Positions 23,387 to 34,450 of a stretch of 64,000 bases of DNA are shown piece after piece. The stretch spans positions 593,216 through 657,215 of the forward strand of contig JAJVDF010000247.1 in the NCBI GenBank assembly GCA_022410635.1. The letters are read 5' to 3'. The number at the start of each line of letters is the position of its first letter. Position 1 is the first letter of the stretch. The position numbers were made by a program, and so were the translations under genes. The notes under the pieces are model-generated. The model did not search any database. It was not told where the DNA came from and saw only the letters and a program-made list of their open reading frames with translations. The DNA comes from Tretioscincus oriximinensis. Lineage: Eukaryota > Chordata > Lepidosauria > Squamata > Gymnophthalmidae.

Positions 23387-26300
23387 GTAAGTATTGGGAT
23401 ACAGAATTCACTTAGCTTACAAACAGCCCCTGGAACAACATGCAGAATTAATATAAGAAGAACCAGGAGGCCTATGCTAGGTGAGGAATTGGATTTTATA
23501 AATAGGAAAGACTGAAGCCAACGCACTGACAGATTGGCAATGTAATGTTCTTAAGTGAAAGCTATGTACGCAGTTTGGACTGTACCAGATGGGTGCTGAA
23601 TGCTTGGTAACCATATGCCAACATACAACAAAAAAAGATCCAGCCCATCTTTTGATGCATAATCATGGCCAAAATTGACAGCTCCTATCAGGCTCCCAAT
23701 GGTGGAATCTGCTCTAGGAATTCTTCTTCAGCAAAACATTAAAAATGGTGTGTAAAGAGCAGTGCAGGCCTGGTTTGCTTCATCTGAGTAGAAGTTGTTC
23801 AGCATTTCATGGCATGGTTCTAGACAGAACTCTTGAAGTTGGGAAACATTTGTTCTTTGGCCTTGAGGTTTGTACATGCCAGAATGCAGGCCCATGTAGA
23901 CAATGCCAATAATATTTATTTATAGCGCCCCTTTTACCAAAGAGCAGCAGTTTTTGTTGCTTTCTCCACAACAGACATTGTTTGAAGTAGGTGGGGCTGA
24001 GAGAGTTAGAAAGAACTGGCTTCATGGTGGAATGTGGAATCGAATGGGAAGAGTACCAGATAAAGAGTACCAGCACTCCAACTATTTCACCATATTGGCA
24101 CATCTACCTAACTTTTGAAGCAAATCCAGAATTATAGTGACTCCAGTGCAGAACCACCTCAGCCCTCATTGTCCACACCACGCGTGCAAAAATTTGTAGC
24201 TGAAAGCCGTAAAGATTTATTTCCAACAGTAACAGTTTCAAAGGCTGCANTGTAAAGATGTATCATACTGTACTGTTTTATTTATTCCTCCATCCATTCT
24301 GATAATAGGCTGCAGTCAGGTTCCCTTTTCATGTACAGTTGTGTTTTTATTTATTTATGATTTGTTTCCTTTGAAGGGGAAAACCTGGAAAGAGATTTAT
24401 AGTGTCTTGTAATCATTTATTTACTTCTTGCCCCTCACATGGTTAAGCATAATGAGCATATTTGGCACTCTCTAGAAAGGATTTATTTTCCACATGAACA
24501 CTGTAAACAAGGGAAATCAGATCCCCTTCCAAGAAATAAACAAGTAAGGAACAGAGAATTCCCCTTTTTTACAGTTTGGTTGCCTCTACATATTTCTGGA
24601 CTAATATTCTCAAAGACAGGAAGAAGGATTCACTAGAAAAGACTTTGGGCCTTTCAGCATTTACCATTGGACTGAGTCTGGAAGGNTTATAGAAGCCTCC
24701 TGCTCAAATGTAGGTGTAGAGACAGTCTATTACTGGTATACTGGCCTGCTGGCAATCCAGGGATCTCTGGCATTAAACAAGAAGACATGCAGGTAAGCAG
24801 TGGTTTGATGCTTGAATTTACTTGGACCTTATTTAGACCCTACATTACCTCTTGCTTTCTGTAGACATTTTTTGCCTGTGTGTTTCATTAATCTCTNAGA
24901 CCATATTCTTTTTCTCTCAGATTTTTATCCCAAACCCTCGATCCATGTAAGTCCTAGTACTGAAGTCTTTGCAGGACAGGACTGGATTATCCGTTGTGTC
25001 ACTCCATTTACTGGCGTAAGCTTTGTCCTCTACCAGGGCAGAGAGTTCCGTCTAGAAGTGACTCCGCGAGGAGATTCCAACGTCGCAGAATTCTTCTTGA
25101 AGAACATTACTGCAGCTGACGCTGGCCGATACACCTGTTATTATCACAGCATCACAGAGCCTGTTATCTGGTCAAATAGTAGTGATCCAGTGCAGTTGAG
25201 AATTATTGGTGAGAAACTATCTATTTTACTGGACAGAAAATTTAGAGCTATGACCATTTGTTTTCTAGATTTCTGTATCTCCACCAGCCTAGCCTTCAGC
25301 TCAGGGAATAATATTTTCTTCCCATGCAGAAACGTCATTATTTTTTTAGCTGTTCCAAATGGGCTGTTTATACTATTCTACTGTGACCTATCCCTGAAAT
25401 CCTTGGGTATAAGGTAGGATATACAGTAAATAAATAAAATAATCATTGGCTTTGCACCCAAAAAAGCCCCCAGGCTTTCCCCAAGACTTGCTCAGTCCTT
25501 GTTTTTATTTTCCTGGCTTTGAAGATGTTTTCAGCTGCCCTGAGTCAGGAAAATTAAAAGAAGTTATAGATTCTGGCCTGCTTTATAGTTTCATTTTTTG
25601 ACACATGCTGTGGCAATTACTATGGAGTGACAAGCACAGTCAGAGTCTGTTCTGCATCATAGTACATCAGTCCACTGAGTAGTCCTCTATCTTTTACAGA
25701 GAGATACAGGCTGGTAAAGGTCATGCCTTCCTTCAAACTCACTAACCACACTAGTACCAAAATTGAACTATCTATATCTGTTCTTCTGANAGACCTAAGA
25801 AAAGTAACCCCCTGTCAGCAGCATTCTAGGAAAAGTGCAAACAGCCTGGATGCACTGCCAAAGCTTACCTGCCTGGGAATTACAAAAGAGTAGGAATGTT
25901 TAGTTTTTGAAAATTGGGCATAGCCTTTGAATCTCAGGCCAGTGTTCAGTCCAAATAGCTGGGNGGAGTATCAATAACCCACACCGTCACTGCCTGAGAT
26001 GATTAATGCCAGGCTAACCAAGAAGGCCTAGCTTCATATTTCAGTCAGCCTAAAATTTTGTTCAGATGACTTTCATTCAGGCACTTTTTCTGAAAACATT
26101 CAGGACAAAGAAGCACAATCTTTTTAAGGAACCAGACTATCCATCAGATCTTCACTAGTTTTTAGGCCCCTTCCTACAAACTGTCATTTCAACTCTTGCT
26201 TTTTGAGGTGGCAAATNAATTCGGTGTTTCCTTGTGAAGACAGATTTTCATTTTTCTCCACTGCAGAAGTGAGACTGGATCCAGAAGATGGCAGTGGCAA

Positions 26301-29300
26301 ACCATTTTCATAGCATTGCCAAGAAAACCATGTTTGCCATCCCTTCACCCATTTCAGGGTCTTTGACAGATTCTTAGAGTGACTAGTCCTAACGTCTTCC
26401 TTGCTGAACCATTTGGACAAAATGTAGACTGTACCTGGGCTTCCAAAATGGTGAACTAATTCAGTTCACTGGCAAACTTCAAGCACATCGAGGGGTGGTA
26501 TGCTGGTCCATAGAGCTATCGTGGATGATGTGTCTTTATCTGGTATACCTTGGCATTGGGACAATGTACACTACCAAAATAGACCCTTCTTTAGATCATT
26601 TAGAGGTTTCTTGTGCCAATTCTAAAGCTGCCTTCAATTTCACGGTTTGCATAGGGATTGACGCAAAATGTACCATTCTAATGCAAACAGCCTTGTCCTG
26701 CACCAGAAACAATTATAGCTTGGGAAAGGTTGCTTATCCTGGTGCAAGTGGGGTAGCAAAGGTAAGTGTGGAAACAGGAACAATTCCCTCTCAGATCACA
26801 ATTCTTTGTCCTTACCTGTCATATCCTTTTCCTTTCTGTGACTGGACGTACAGTCAGGTTTGGCTTTCCAGTAGCTGCCAATATTCCCATTAGCTCCAAC
26901 AGTGATTGGAGGGGAGAGAGGAAGGAAAACTCTCTCTCTGCTGGTCTAGGAAAGTTCAGATACCAGTACCATTCCGGCACATTCACATCCTAAAAAATGT
27001 AACCACATTGTAGAACTGAAATGGTCTGATAATTGAGTTAATTTTTTTTTTTATAAATTTCTTTATTGATATATATGAAATATGACATGTTAAAATTCAC
27101 ACTTGTAAGTACACACATATATATGTTGAAACCAACCATTACTCCATTCATGTCATAAATTATGACATGTTAAAATTCACACTAGTAAGTACACACGTAT
27201 ATATGTTGGACCCCCTCATTAGTCAATACATGTCATACCATAAAAATGACCCTCCACCTCACCAATTAGTGCTCCCCTCCCTCCCCCCCTCTNCTTGNGG
27301 ATATCCAACTAAATTTTACGTAATTCTTTTTAAATCCAGGATCCAGTAAATCATAAATGCCGTGGGTGAATACATCTTGTGAAATATCACGTAGGTAATG
27401 AAGGCTAATTTTGGTGTGAAGCACAAGGGACTTCTCAGGATTCCAACTAGGTCCTAAATCATCCACTGATGTTTGCCTTCCTACTGGATTGGACTGGTGC
27501 AGAGACCATTTTGGCTCCTTCCCCAGCTTGATACTTGAGGCACCATNGGTGCATAGAAAACAAATGACTTGGTTCCTCTTGTTCACTCAGGATGGATGCA
27601 GTTTAGAATGCATAGTCANGGTCATGAATATCTGGATTTATGCTTAATTCTTTGGAGATTATCAAACTTCCAAGCAAGGATAAATCTTTTCAGCATTATT
27701 TTTTACTCTTCCAGATGCAGCTATGATCCATAGCTATCAGGAGGTACAGGTGGACTCTTTAGGCAGGTACAGAGTGAACTGCTCAGTGCCTCGCACAACT
27801 GAAGGCTGGTACTATCTTTATAAAGATGGGCAGCTCCTTGCTGAAACTAGGGCTTGGCAAGATGGCTCAACACTAAACTTCAACTTAACGGAAGAAGCGC
27901 TCAAGTTTATCAAAGGAGAGCTAAGTTGCCAATNTGCCGAAAATCAGCTTAATGCCACTAAAGTGTGGACCCAAAGTAAGTCCAAGCTATGTGGAAACTA
28001 TTTTCAGAAACAAATAGTTAACTGTTTAAATGTGTATATTTTTCTTGACAATATGGGGAATTTGCTCTTGTCTTTTTTTCTGTTATTTTTATGACTTTCC
28101 AATCTAAATTGCAGATCAGGGATTTCTTGATAGTCTCTGAACTAAGCACTAATCAAACCCCACTTTGTTTAGGATTTTAAGCTCAACTATCATCTAAAAT
28201 GTATTTATTTATTTAACTATCCTACTACCCCACGATCCACAGAGTGGATCTGGCATTGTGCCATATGTGAGATCAAAGATGGAGCCTCTTTGAACTAAGA
28301 AGCCTGTAGTCTAAATATAAGAGAAGAAACATGTGCAGAGAAAAATACAATTACAGTATTCTCATTAAATGTCAGGCTTAGTTAAAATAAGGTTTGAGAC
28401 CTCAGGGAATATTGCAGTACTTTAATAGAACATGGAGAGTTTGAGGTGCAAGTTAAAGGAATTAAAAAGGTTTTTTGACAGAATGATATATGGGCAAGTA
28501 CATAGTGAAATTGATCAGACACTCACATGATGAACGACTAGCTGAAGAAGGGAATACAGTATAAATCTCTTCCATGGATAATAGTGATTTTAAAAAGTAA
28601 AGCAGGCACGTAATCAAATAACAAACAAACTCACTGTGTTATGAAGCCTGTCATTTTAGCCTGATTCCACACTGGCTGGTATAAATTAACCAGCAATGGT
28701 ACTTTTAGCTTGGGAGGCTTTTGTGTTCTAAAGGAAAGCTGGTGTACACAGTGATGTGACCTACGGGGAAGCTGGGGTAATACCACAGTCCACAGTAGCA
28801 TACAGATGGCTATTCCCCAGGCTATAGGCCTAATCTAAAATAAGATCTACTGCAGAAAGGGCTTTAAAAATAAATACCAAGCTAGCAGAGTTTAAGTGAC
28901 CAAGTTCTTTGAGGAGCCAAGGAAGATCAGAAAGCCTTGGCAAGAATACACATACATGTCTCAAACCTCATGCATACATGTATTTCTGTTGACTTGAGCT
29001 CTGTCATGGAAATTCACTGTGACATAGGAAGCAGAGATTCCACACTTTTGGATCATGACACTACACTCTTTGGTAGAATAGTAGCCAATGGGAACAAGAC
29101 CTAAGTGTGAACCCAAGGTCTCGCCCATTAGCTTACATCAGGTCAATCAGATCAGTTATATGATTGCTGTTACCACCACAGCTGCCAAGCAACCAGCTGA
29201 AGTGGTTGGCTGCTTGAAATTACGGACATATTTTATAATAGGATGATACTGATTCTTAATGGCTGTCAAGGAAACCAAAGCACAAGAAAATGGATTCCAG

Positions 29301-29878
29301 GCGGCTTCTGTAGTGCATATGATTCTATGTTTAGGATGCCAGGAAGGTTTCTTGGGCTACTTAAAGACCATTTTAACAAACCTGTTGCCAAATAGGTTTT
29401 TTGTTTCATTTATTCATAAGGATAAAGTATTTTATTATGGAATTACACTCCTTGTTTTATTACTCTCTCTGTATTAAAAACGATTCAGGGAATTTGGCCA
29501 TGAGAAAATGTAGCAACATAAAGAAGCATGCTATAGCAGCAATTGTTTGTAACATAGGGTAATAATATTGTATTTTAAGAATTTTCTGGGCTAGGAATCT
29601 TAGTGTACATAAGGAAAGACCATCACTGGGCATCCCTGATTTGGAATAATTAAAAGTATTTCATTGTTTTCACACTGTTTTTACCTTGTTGCGTGTTTTC
29701 TGATTTCTCCAAAGACTCACATTCGAAGGATCCTGATTTCACAGCAGTCAACTGGTTGCGTCTTGGTCTTGGATCGTCTGTTCTTTTACTGGCCCTACTT
29801 TTTGTAGTAGAAGCATGCTGGAATGAGAGAAGTCAAGAAAACTATTCTGAAATGTCTAATTCTTTCAATTGCATTTGA
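23102..29878 (+). CDS. Activating LRC-type Ig receptor, OSCAR-like (5' leader exons not found)
   Basis: This is a type I membrane receptor with three Ig-like exons and one transmembrane exon: 23102-23386, 24921-25208, 27715-27975 and 29715-29878 (stop). All junctions are GT-AG and all are phase 1, as in leukocyte-receptor-complex genes. The second domain is a classical LRC C2 domain (AGRYTCYYH; WSNSSDPVQL replacing the usual WSxPSDPLEL). The last exon reads DFTAVNWLRLGLGSSVLLLA; an arginine near the start of the membrane span after an N-x-x-R pattern is how FCAR, GP6 and OSCAR bind the FcR gamma adaptor. The cytoplasmic tail is about 25 residues with no ITIM or ITAM. Visible length is about 332 residues without signal peptide; human OSCAR has two Ig domains. 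A polyadenylation signal lies at 29911-29916. Divergent placement next to NDUFA3 supports OSCAR, but GP6-, FCAR- or TARM1-like is possible. Confidence 0.8.
23908..24101 (-). repeat. L2-tailed tRNA SINE (family A), degraded
   Basis: Carries the TTTTGTTGCTTTCTCCACAA and GTAGGTGGGGCTGAGAGAGT blocks of family A; the head is decayed. In the first intron of the OSCAR-like gene. Confidence 0.65.
24635..24793 (+). pseudogene. Truncated Ig-like exon relic inside the OSCAR-like gene
   Basis: In one frame this stretch reads DFGPFSIYHWTESGR, then EASCSNV and VYYWYTG. This parallels domain 2 (DFYPKPSIH), domain 1 (PSIVWYQ) and the WYYLYKDG strand of domain 3. An acceptor-like AAAAG precedes it and ATGCAG/GTAAGC ends it, but the exit phase (2) does not fit the next exon and there is no second cysteine. 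It looks like a lost domain exon. Confidence 0.35.
24921..25208 (+). CDS. Ig-like domain 2 exon of the OSCAR-like receptor
   Basis: This 96-residue exon starts DFYPKPSIHVSPST, has cysteines in IIRC and TCYYH, the LRC hallmark VSFVLYQGRE, and ends WSNSSDPVQLRIIG. It is the most typical LRC domain of the three. There are two sequons (NIT, NSS). Confidence 0.85.
25380..25440 (+). repeat. L2/SINE tail fragment
   Basis: CCTTGGGTATAAGGTAGGAT followed by ATAAATAAAATAA, the L2-type 3' end. Confidence 0.45.
26230..26410. repeat. SINE-like fragment
   Basis: GATGGCAGTGGCAAACCATT and TTGCCAAGAAAACCATG are phrases of common squamate SINE bodies. Borders uncertain. Confidence 0.4.
26601..26760 (+). pseudogene. 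Possible second Ig-like exon relic
   Basis: After TTCTTTAG the frame reads DHLEVSCANSKAAFNFTV, which looks like the first-cysteine strand of an Ig domain. It stays open to GCAAAG/GTAAGT (donor at 26761). The domain start is missing and the later part has no Ig signature. Weak evidence. Confidence 0.2.
27045..27410 (-). repeat. Dispersed repeat, probable retroelement 3' end (copy 2)
   Basis: Reverse complement of the element at 14906-15285, including the T-rich end. Lies between Ig domains 2 and 3 of the receptor gene. Confidence 0.6.
27715..27975 (+). CDS. Ig-like domain 3 exon of the OSCAR-like receptor
   Basis: This 87-residue exon has cysteines in RVNCSV and ELSCQ and the strand GWYYLYKDGQL. 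It resembles domain 1 more than domain 2 and carries several sequons (NCS, NLT, NAT). It contains one ambiguous base. Phase 1 at both ends lets it splice to the transmembrane exon. Confidence 0.75.
27976..29714. other. Intron before the transmembrane exon
   Basis: I see no recognisable repeat or exon here. An extra stalk exon is possible but none is evident. Confidence 0.4.
29715..29878 (+). CDS. Transmembrane and tail exon of the OSCAR-like receptor
   Basis: The exon contains a short stalk (NSHSKDPDFTAVNW), one membrane span of about 22 residues with an arginine near its outer end, and a short polar tail ending at TGA 29876-29878. The D-F/Y-T-x-x-N-x-L/I-R-L/M start mirrors the membrane exon of FCAR and GP6, whose arginine contacts the FcR gamma chain. 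Confidence 0.85.
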
Positions 29879-30949
29879 TAATAAGGAAAGTTATTCTCTA
29901 CAGCCTCAGAAATAAATTCTGCTTTGATAATTCTGGAAATGTTCTAGGATAGAATCAATGGAACCCATGGGCCAAACTGTTGAAAGCTGGAAACTACCTA
30001 TATAGTCAGCCAAGATTTGACTATGTCTCAGTGGTACTGANTGTTTGGGGAGAAACTTATGCTAGTGTGGAAATGTTACCTGTTTTAAATGAGTTATTTA
30101 TTTTGATTAGGTTGCTACGAAATAATGTTGGTCAAAGAGTTTGGTTTAATAGTCTTTTTGAAATATTCCTCATTTTCTTATCACTGAGCAGTGTTACTGC
30201 AAAAAAACAGGACAGGAAGTTTGCAGCTTTAATGGGTATGAGAAAGTGAAATGTTCATCAGGTACAGCTGGGAATATCTGCAGCATTTGATAAAAAAAAA
30301 TGCTTTTCCACACAGCTTAAAGCCTGCACATCTCCTGTCCTATTTGTTTTCTGGCAATTCTATTGGTGAGTAATTACACTGACGGGAACTCAGTNTAATC
30401 CATAAATTTCCCAGGACTGTATTGCAATTGCCACACTTGGCAGTCCNAATGTATTCCCATTACAGTGCACTAAAAATCATTCAGAACTTGTGCAAAATCT
30501 TTTTTGAAGAATTAACAGTTGTGGTAAATGCCCAAGATTGCCTCCTGCTGTTTAGAGGTGACCATGGGACTTCAACAAAATCTTGCAATTTCCCCTCATT
30601 GTCTCAAGACACTTTTTGTCTCAACATCAACAGAATCGCATGAGAAACGGTCAGTTTTAAAAAATATTTCAAGCTGTTGCTACCATTGCACATAGTATGT
30701 TAAGGATGCCATGGAAAGAGCCCAAAGGATGCAGAGATCATGTGATTTTGTACTCATTGGGCCACTATTCTATCATAGAGAAGTACAAAGTGCCATCAAA
30801 AGCATTCTGATACCATATTCTGCTGTCTCTTACGGCAGGGCATTGGGCTTTCTCATCTGTAACACTTGTTACTCAGCAATCTGTTTAGCCTTACTATTGA
30901 ACGTGTAGAAAATAAGAGTACTTCTGGTGCTACTTCCCAAATCTTTAAA

Positions 30950-31030
30950 AGTAAGTCTGTACCCAGTAATAGAGCAAGTTTCCTGGAAAGCAGAAGATTG
31001 CCAATTTGATTCCCAGTCTTTTCCCAGAAG
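30950..31030 (+). repeat. tRNA-type SINE head fragment
   Basis: GTAATAGAGCAAGTTTCC and ATTTGATTCCCAG recall the A- and B-box parts of a tRNA-derived SINE. Decayed. Confidence 0.35.
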
Positions 31031-31189
31031 CAGGACATGGCAAACCACTTATATNCCTCTTGCTTGGAAAATGACACGGGGCAACTATGGAATCTAGTAG
31101 CTATAGTTCATTTGGAAGGGCTAAATATTTATAAAGTAGTGGGCTACTGGTTTGAACTCCATCTATTCTTGAAAGTAGGAAATGGCAAA

Positions 31190-31858
31190 CTACTTATGTA
31201 GTAGTCCTGGCAGTGCCCAGGAGTGCCTACTTCCAGCTATGTCTGATCTGCCAGATGCGGACACTTCTGGTCAGGGATGATCTGGCCACAGTGATCTACN
31301 CTCTGGTAACTTCCAGGTTGGACTATTGTAATGCACTCTATATGGGGCTGCCCTTGAAAACGGTTCAGAAGCTGCAGCTGGTGCAGAATGCAGCCGCTAG
31401 ACTGCTGGTTGGTCCTGAAAGAACTGCACTGGCAGTCAATTTGCTACTGAGCCCAATTCAAGGTATTAACTCTAACCTTTAAAGCCTTACATAACTTGGG
31501 CCCCAAATATCTAAAGGAACGCCTTCTCCCATGCCTTAAGATCTGCAGGGGAGGCCCTCCTGACTGTACCTCCTGACACCCTCAGTAGCAGAGAGGGTGG
31601 GAACCCGGAATAGGGCCTTCTCTGTGGCAGCCCCCAGGCTATGGAATAGTCTCCCCCTTTAGGTGCATCAATCATCATCTGTGTGCACTTTCAGAAAACG
31701 CTTAAAGACCTCTTTGGACTGGCCTTTGGCTAGAAAACGACTGTCTCCTCCCTATTTTTAGATATGGCTCTTTTTTAATGTGTTAAAATTATGATTTTAT
31801 TGTTAACCACCCTGAGACCTACGGGTACAGGGCGGTATAAAAATGTAAATAAATAANT
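31190..31858 (+). mobile_element. L2 LINE 3' end
   Basis: Frame 31213-31482 reads [27 protein letters not shown] and [12 protein letters not shown], typical of L2 ORF2. It ends CCACCCTGAGACCTACGGGT and AAATAAATAA. Confidence 0.85.
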
Positions 31859-33000
31859 ATTAGAAAACTGTGTAGCGATGCTCATGGGGATATCTAGACA
31901 GTCAGCCAAGATTTGACTGTGTCTCTGTGATACTGAATGTTTTGGGTAAAACCTGTGCTAGTGTGCAAAAGCATGGTGAACAGTGTATCGTTTGCCTTCC
32001 ACAGTCACAACAAGGGCACCTAAGGGCTGACATAGTCTACACTAACACATGGATGGCAGACCCCTACTTAAAGATATAAGCCAAAATATGTCTCAGCTAG
32101 GAAAGGACTCAAGTGATCTTCCAGTCCATGAAGTACCACCAGTGATCCACCAGTACTGATCTTGTCTTATGTTCCATATAAATTCTCATTGTTACAGTGA
32201 AAAATCAAGAAAACATTTACAGTTAAAAAAATGATTAAAAACCCTTTTGATTTCAAAAACTGGAAAAAATTAAGTGTCACATAAAGCAACTGGGAGAGAA
32301 TGCCATTCTGAAAAGCCTGTTTTTATTAAAAACTTGCTGTTCTGTATTTCAACTTGAAAATGTTAAAAAAAATTAGTATATTAAAATCATGTTATTGTCA
32401 CCTTACATTTTCTGTACTGTGTTCTTCACTTGATAAAAAGGTCACCTGCTCCCTGTGAAGAAAAGAGAACAGGTAGGGCACGTTTTGGATAATCAATAAC
32501 TGCCATCTCTTAAGCCAAATTTTATTTTTTCTGAATAGAGGAAATGGGGGCTTCAGCCTGGAAAGGGTTGAAGGGAGAATAGATTGTTAATTGGAGCACA
32601 TTATGTATTCAGACATACAGTACTCTGCAGATTGGCTAGGATTAAAGGTGCTCCAGTGAGAAAACCACAAGCAGTAATATGATAAAATGAAGGCAATTTA
32701 TTTGTTCTTGAAGCTAGAGTGTTTCCTCTGTATTCTAGCCCAGCAGTCCTAGTTTTTCTTAAACCACAGAATCTTTTAATCCCTCGGAAGTAGTAACTAT
32801 GTGGTGAACAGCCAGTGTAATATCCCATACACACCAGCGGTGCTTGAACTATCCAGGCAGAAAGAATATATCTTTCTAAAGGTTACAGGCTTTCTCAAGG
32901 GTAGGTGGGGTACATCAGGGGAACAGTAGCACTTGGAAAGAAGTCTCATAAGAGCATTTCCCTGTAGATGACCAATGCATAATATTTAAGAAGCATATAA
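31859..33000. other. Intergenic stretch right of the OSCAR-like gene
   Basis: AT-rich; no gene or clear repeat seen. Confidence 0.4.
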
Positions 33001-33145
33001 AAGCATAAAAGGAGCCCTGCTGGATCCCTCCAGGCCAGAGCCACACAGCCAGTTCAGCATCTTCTTATCCCACCGAATGGCACATCAGTTGCTCCTGGGC
33101 ACCTCAAACAGAAGATAACTGCAAGCACTTACCTGCTTGCTACTG
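33000..33145 (-). repeat. Decayed CR1 3' end
   Basis: GGAGCCCTGCTGGATC and CAGTTGCTCCTGGGCACCTC are CR1 3'-end phrases in reverse. Confidence 0.5.
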
Positions 33146-33152
33146 ATCTAAC

Positions 33153-33404
33153 TATTTATTTATTTGTACTTATATCCCACCCTATACCCAAAGGTCTCAG
33201 GGCGGCTTATCAAAGGGTGGCGCANATAGCTTTTGTTGCTTTCTCCACAACAGACACCCTGCGAAGCAGGTGGGGCTGAGAGAGTTCTAAAGAACTGCGA
33301 CTGGCCCAAGGTCACCCAGCTGGCTTTCATGGAGGAGTGGGGAATCGAGCCTGGAGACTCCCAAATGCCAGTCCAACTCTCTTAACCACTACACCCAAAC
33401 TGGC
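33153..33404 (-). repeat. L2-tailed tRNA SINE (family A)
   Basis: Full-length copy with the same head, core and tail as 20600-20858 and 53000-53251. Just upstream of the LOTUS-like gene's CpG region. Confidence 0.8.
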
Positions 33405-33599
33405 TCTCAAACTAAGTTTTGGCAGCACTTTTAAAACGAAAAATAAAATGCCTGAAACACCAAACTCCCTCTCTGCATTGCAGCAAGTGCGCCGAGTGTG
33501 CAATTTGTTTTTAATTACAGCAATTAAGCCCAGACTTTTCACTCTATTGCCACACCCACAATTAGCTACATAATTTTTGGGGTGTTTTTTTTTTATGTA

Positions 33600-34450
33600 A
33601 AGAGAGGCTCGGGGGGGGGGGGGGGGGAGGGCAGGTCAGCAGGTGCGAAGTTGCTCATTTCCTGACCCTGAACCGCCTTGGAGTTGACGGTTGAGTTCTG
33701 GCCTGCAGTTCGCAGCCCTTCAGCTTTAAGCGCCGATGAGTTTTGCTTGAAGTCAAGCGGGAACCAAGGGGCCTTTGGGCCTCGCACAGGGGCCTCCCTT
33801 AGACTTAGAAGCATGTAGAGCTCGGACGCGAAGCCCACAGGACTTAGGACGGCATTTTGAGCTGCAGAGCATGGAGAAGCCCTGCCTGGAAGTGATGATC
33901 GTTTCCAGGGGATCCGGCGGCGCCCAGAAACGCCCGGCCTCAACGCCCGCCTGGGACTGCGAAGCGCCTTCGCCTTCGCAGCCTGTGCCGAAGAGGTTAC
34001 GCATGGAGGAGGCGGCGGAGGAGGAGGCGGCAGCAGCTTATCCCAAGGGTTGGGAATCTTTTCCCCCGCCGCAGCCAAGTAAGAGATACGTGTTTTCAAT
34101 AAAAGCCTGTGGGGGATCTAAGCAATTCTGCCAAGCTTACCTGACGCGGGTGCGACCAACTGAGCCAGCCTGTGGGGCCTCGTAGCGCAGGGAGCGCATC
34201 CAAAATGGAGTCGGTCTGGCCCTCTCCCCCACGGAGCCTTTTTCTGGGTTTTATCTCGGGACAGAGCTTGACTAGCGTGTAGAAGGCGGGCTCCTATACC
34301 GAGATAGGCCCAGAACGAGGCTCCGTGGGGACAGGGCCTCTCTCGGGTTAGGGGGACATGTTTACGCATGAGAAGTGGACTCCTTGGACTTCGTTCTCTG
34401 CTTGCCTTCCAAATGCCAGGCCTCGTTGTGGGGCCCCGTCTTCGGCGTCT
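33600..34450 (+). promoter_or_regulatory. CpG-rich promoter region of the LOTUS-like gene
   Basis: By eye this is the most CpG-dense stretch of the window, flanking and including the first coding exon at 33871. A G-run (about 33611-33628) marks its left edge. Open frames on both strands here, up to 168 codons, reflect high GC and show no family signature. Confidence 0.5.

Noticed and set aside
26495..26893. A 132-codon frame as a secreted protein gene
   Set aside because: It crosses a good splice donor at 26761 and only a short part resembles an Ig strand.
31213..31482. Open frame RDDLATVIY...AAARLL as a gene
   Set aside because: It is the L2 reverse-transcriptase end, also present at 49774-50442.
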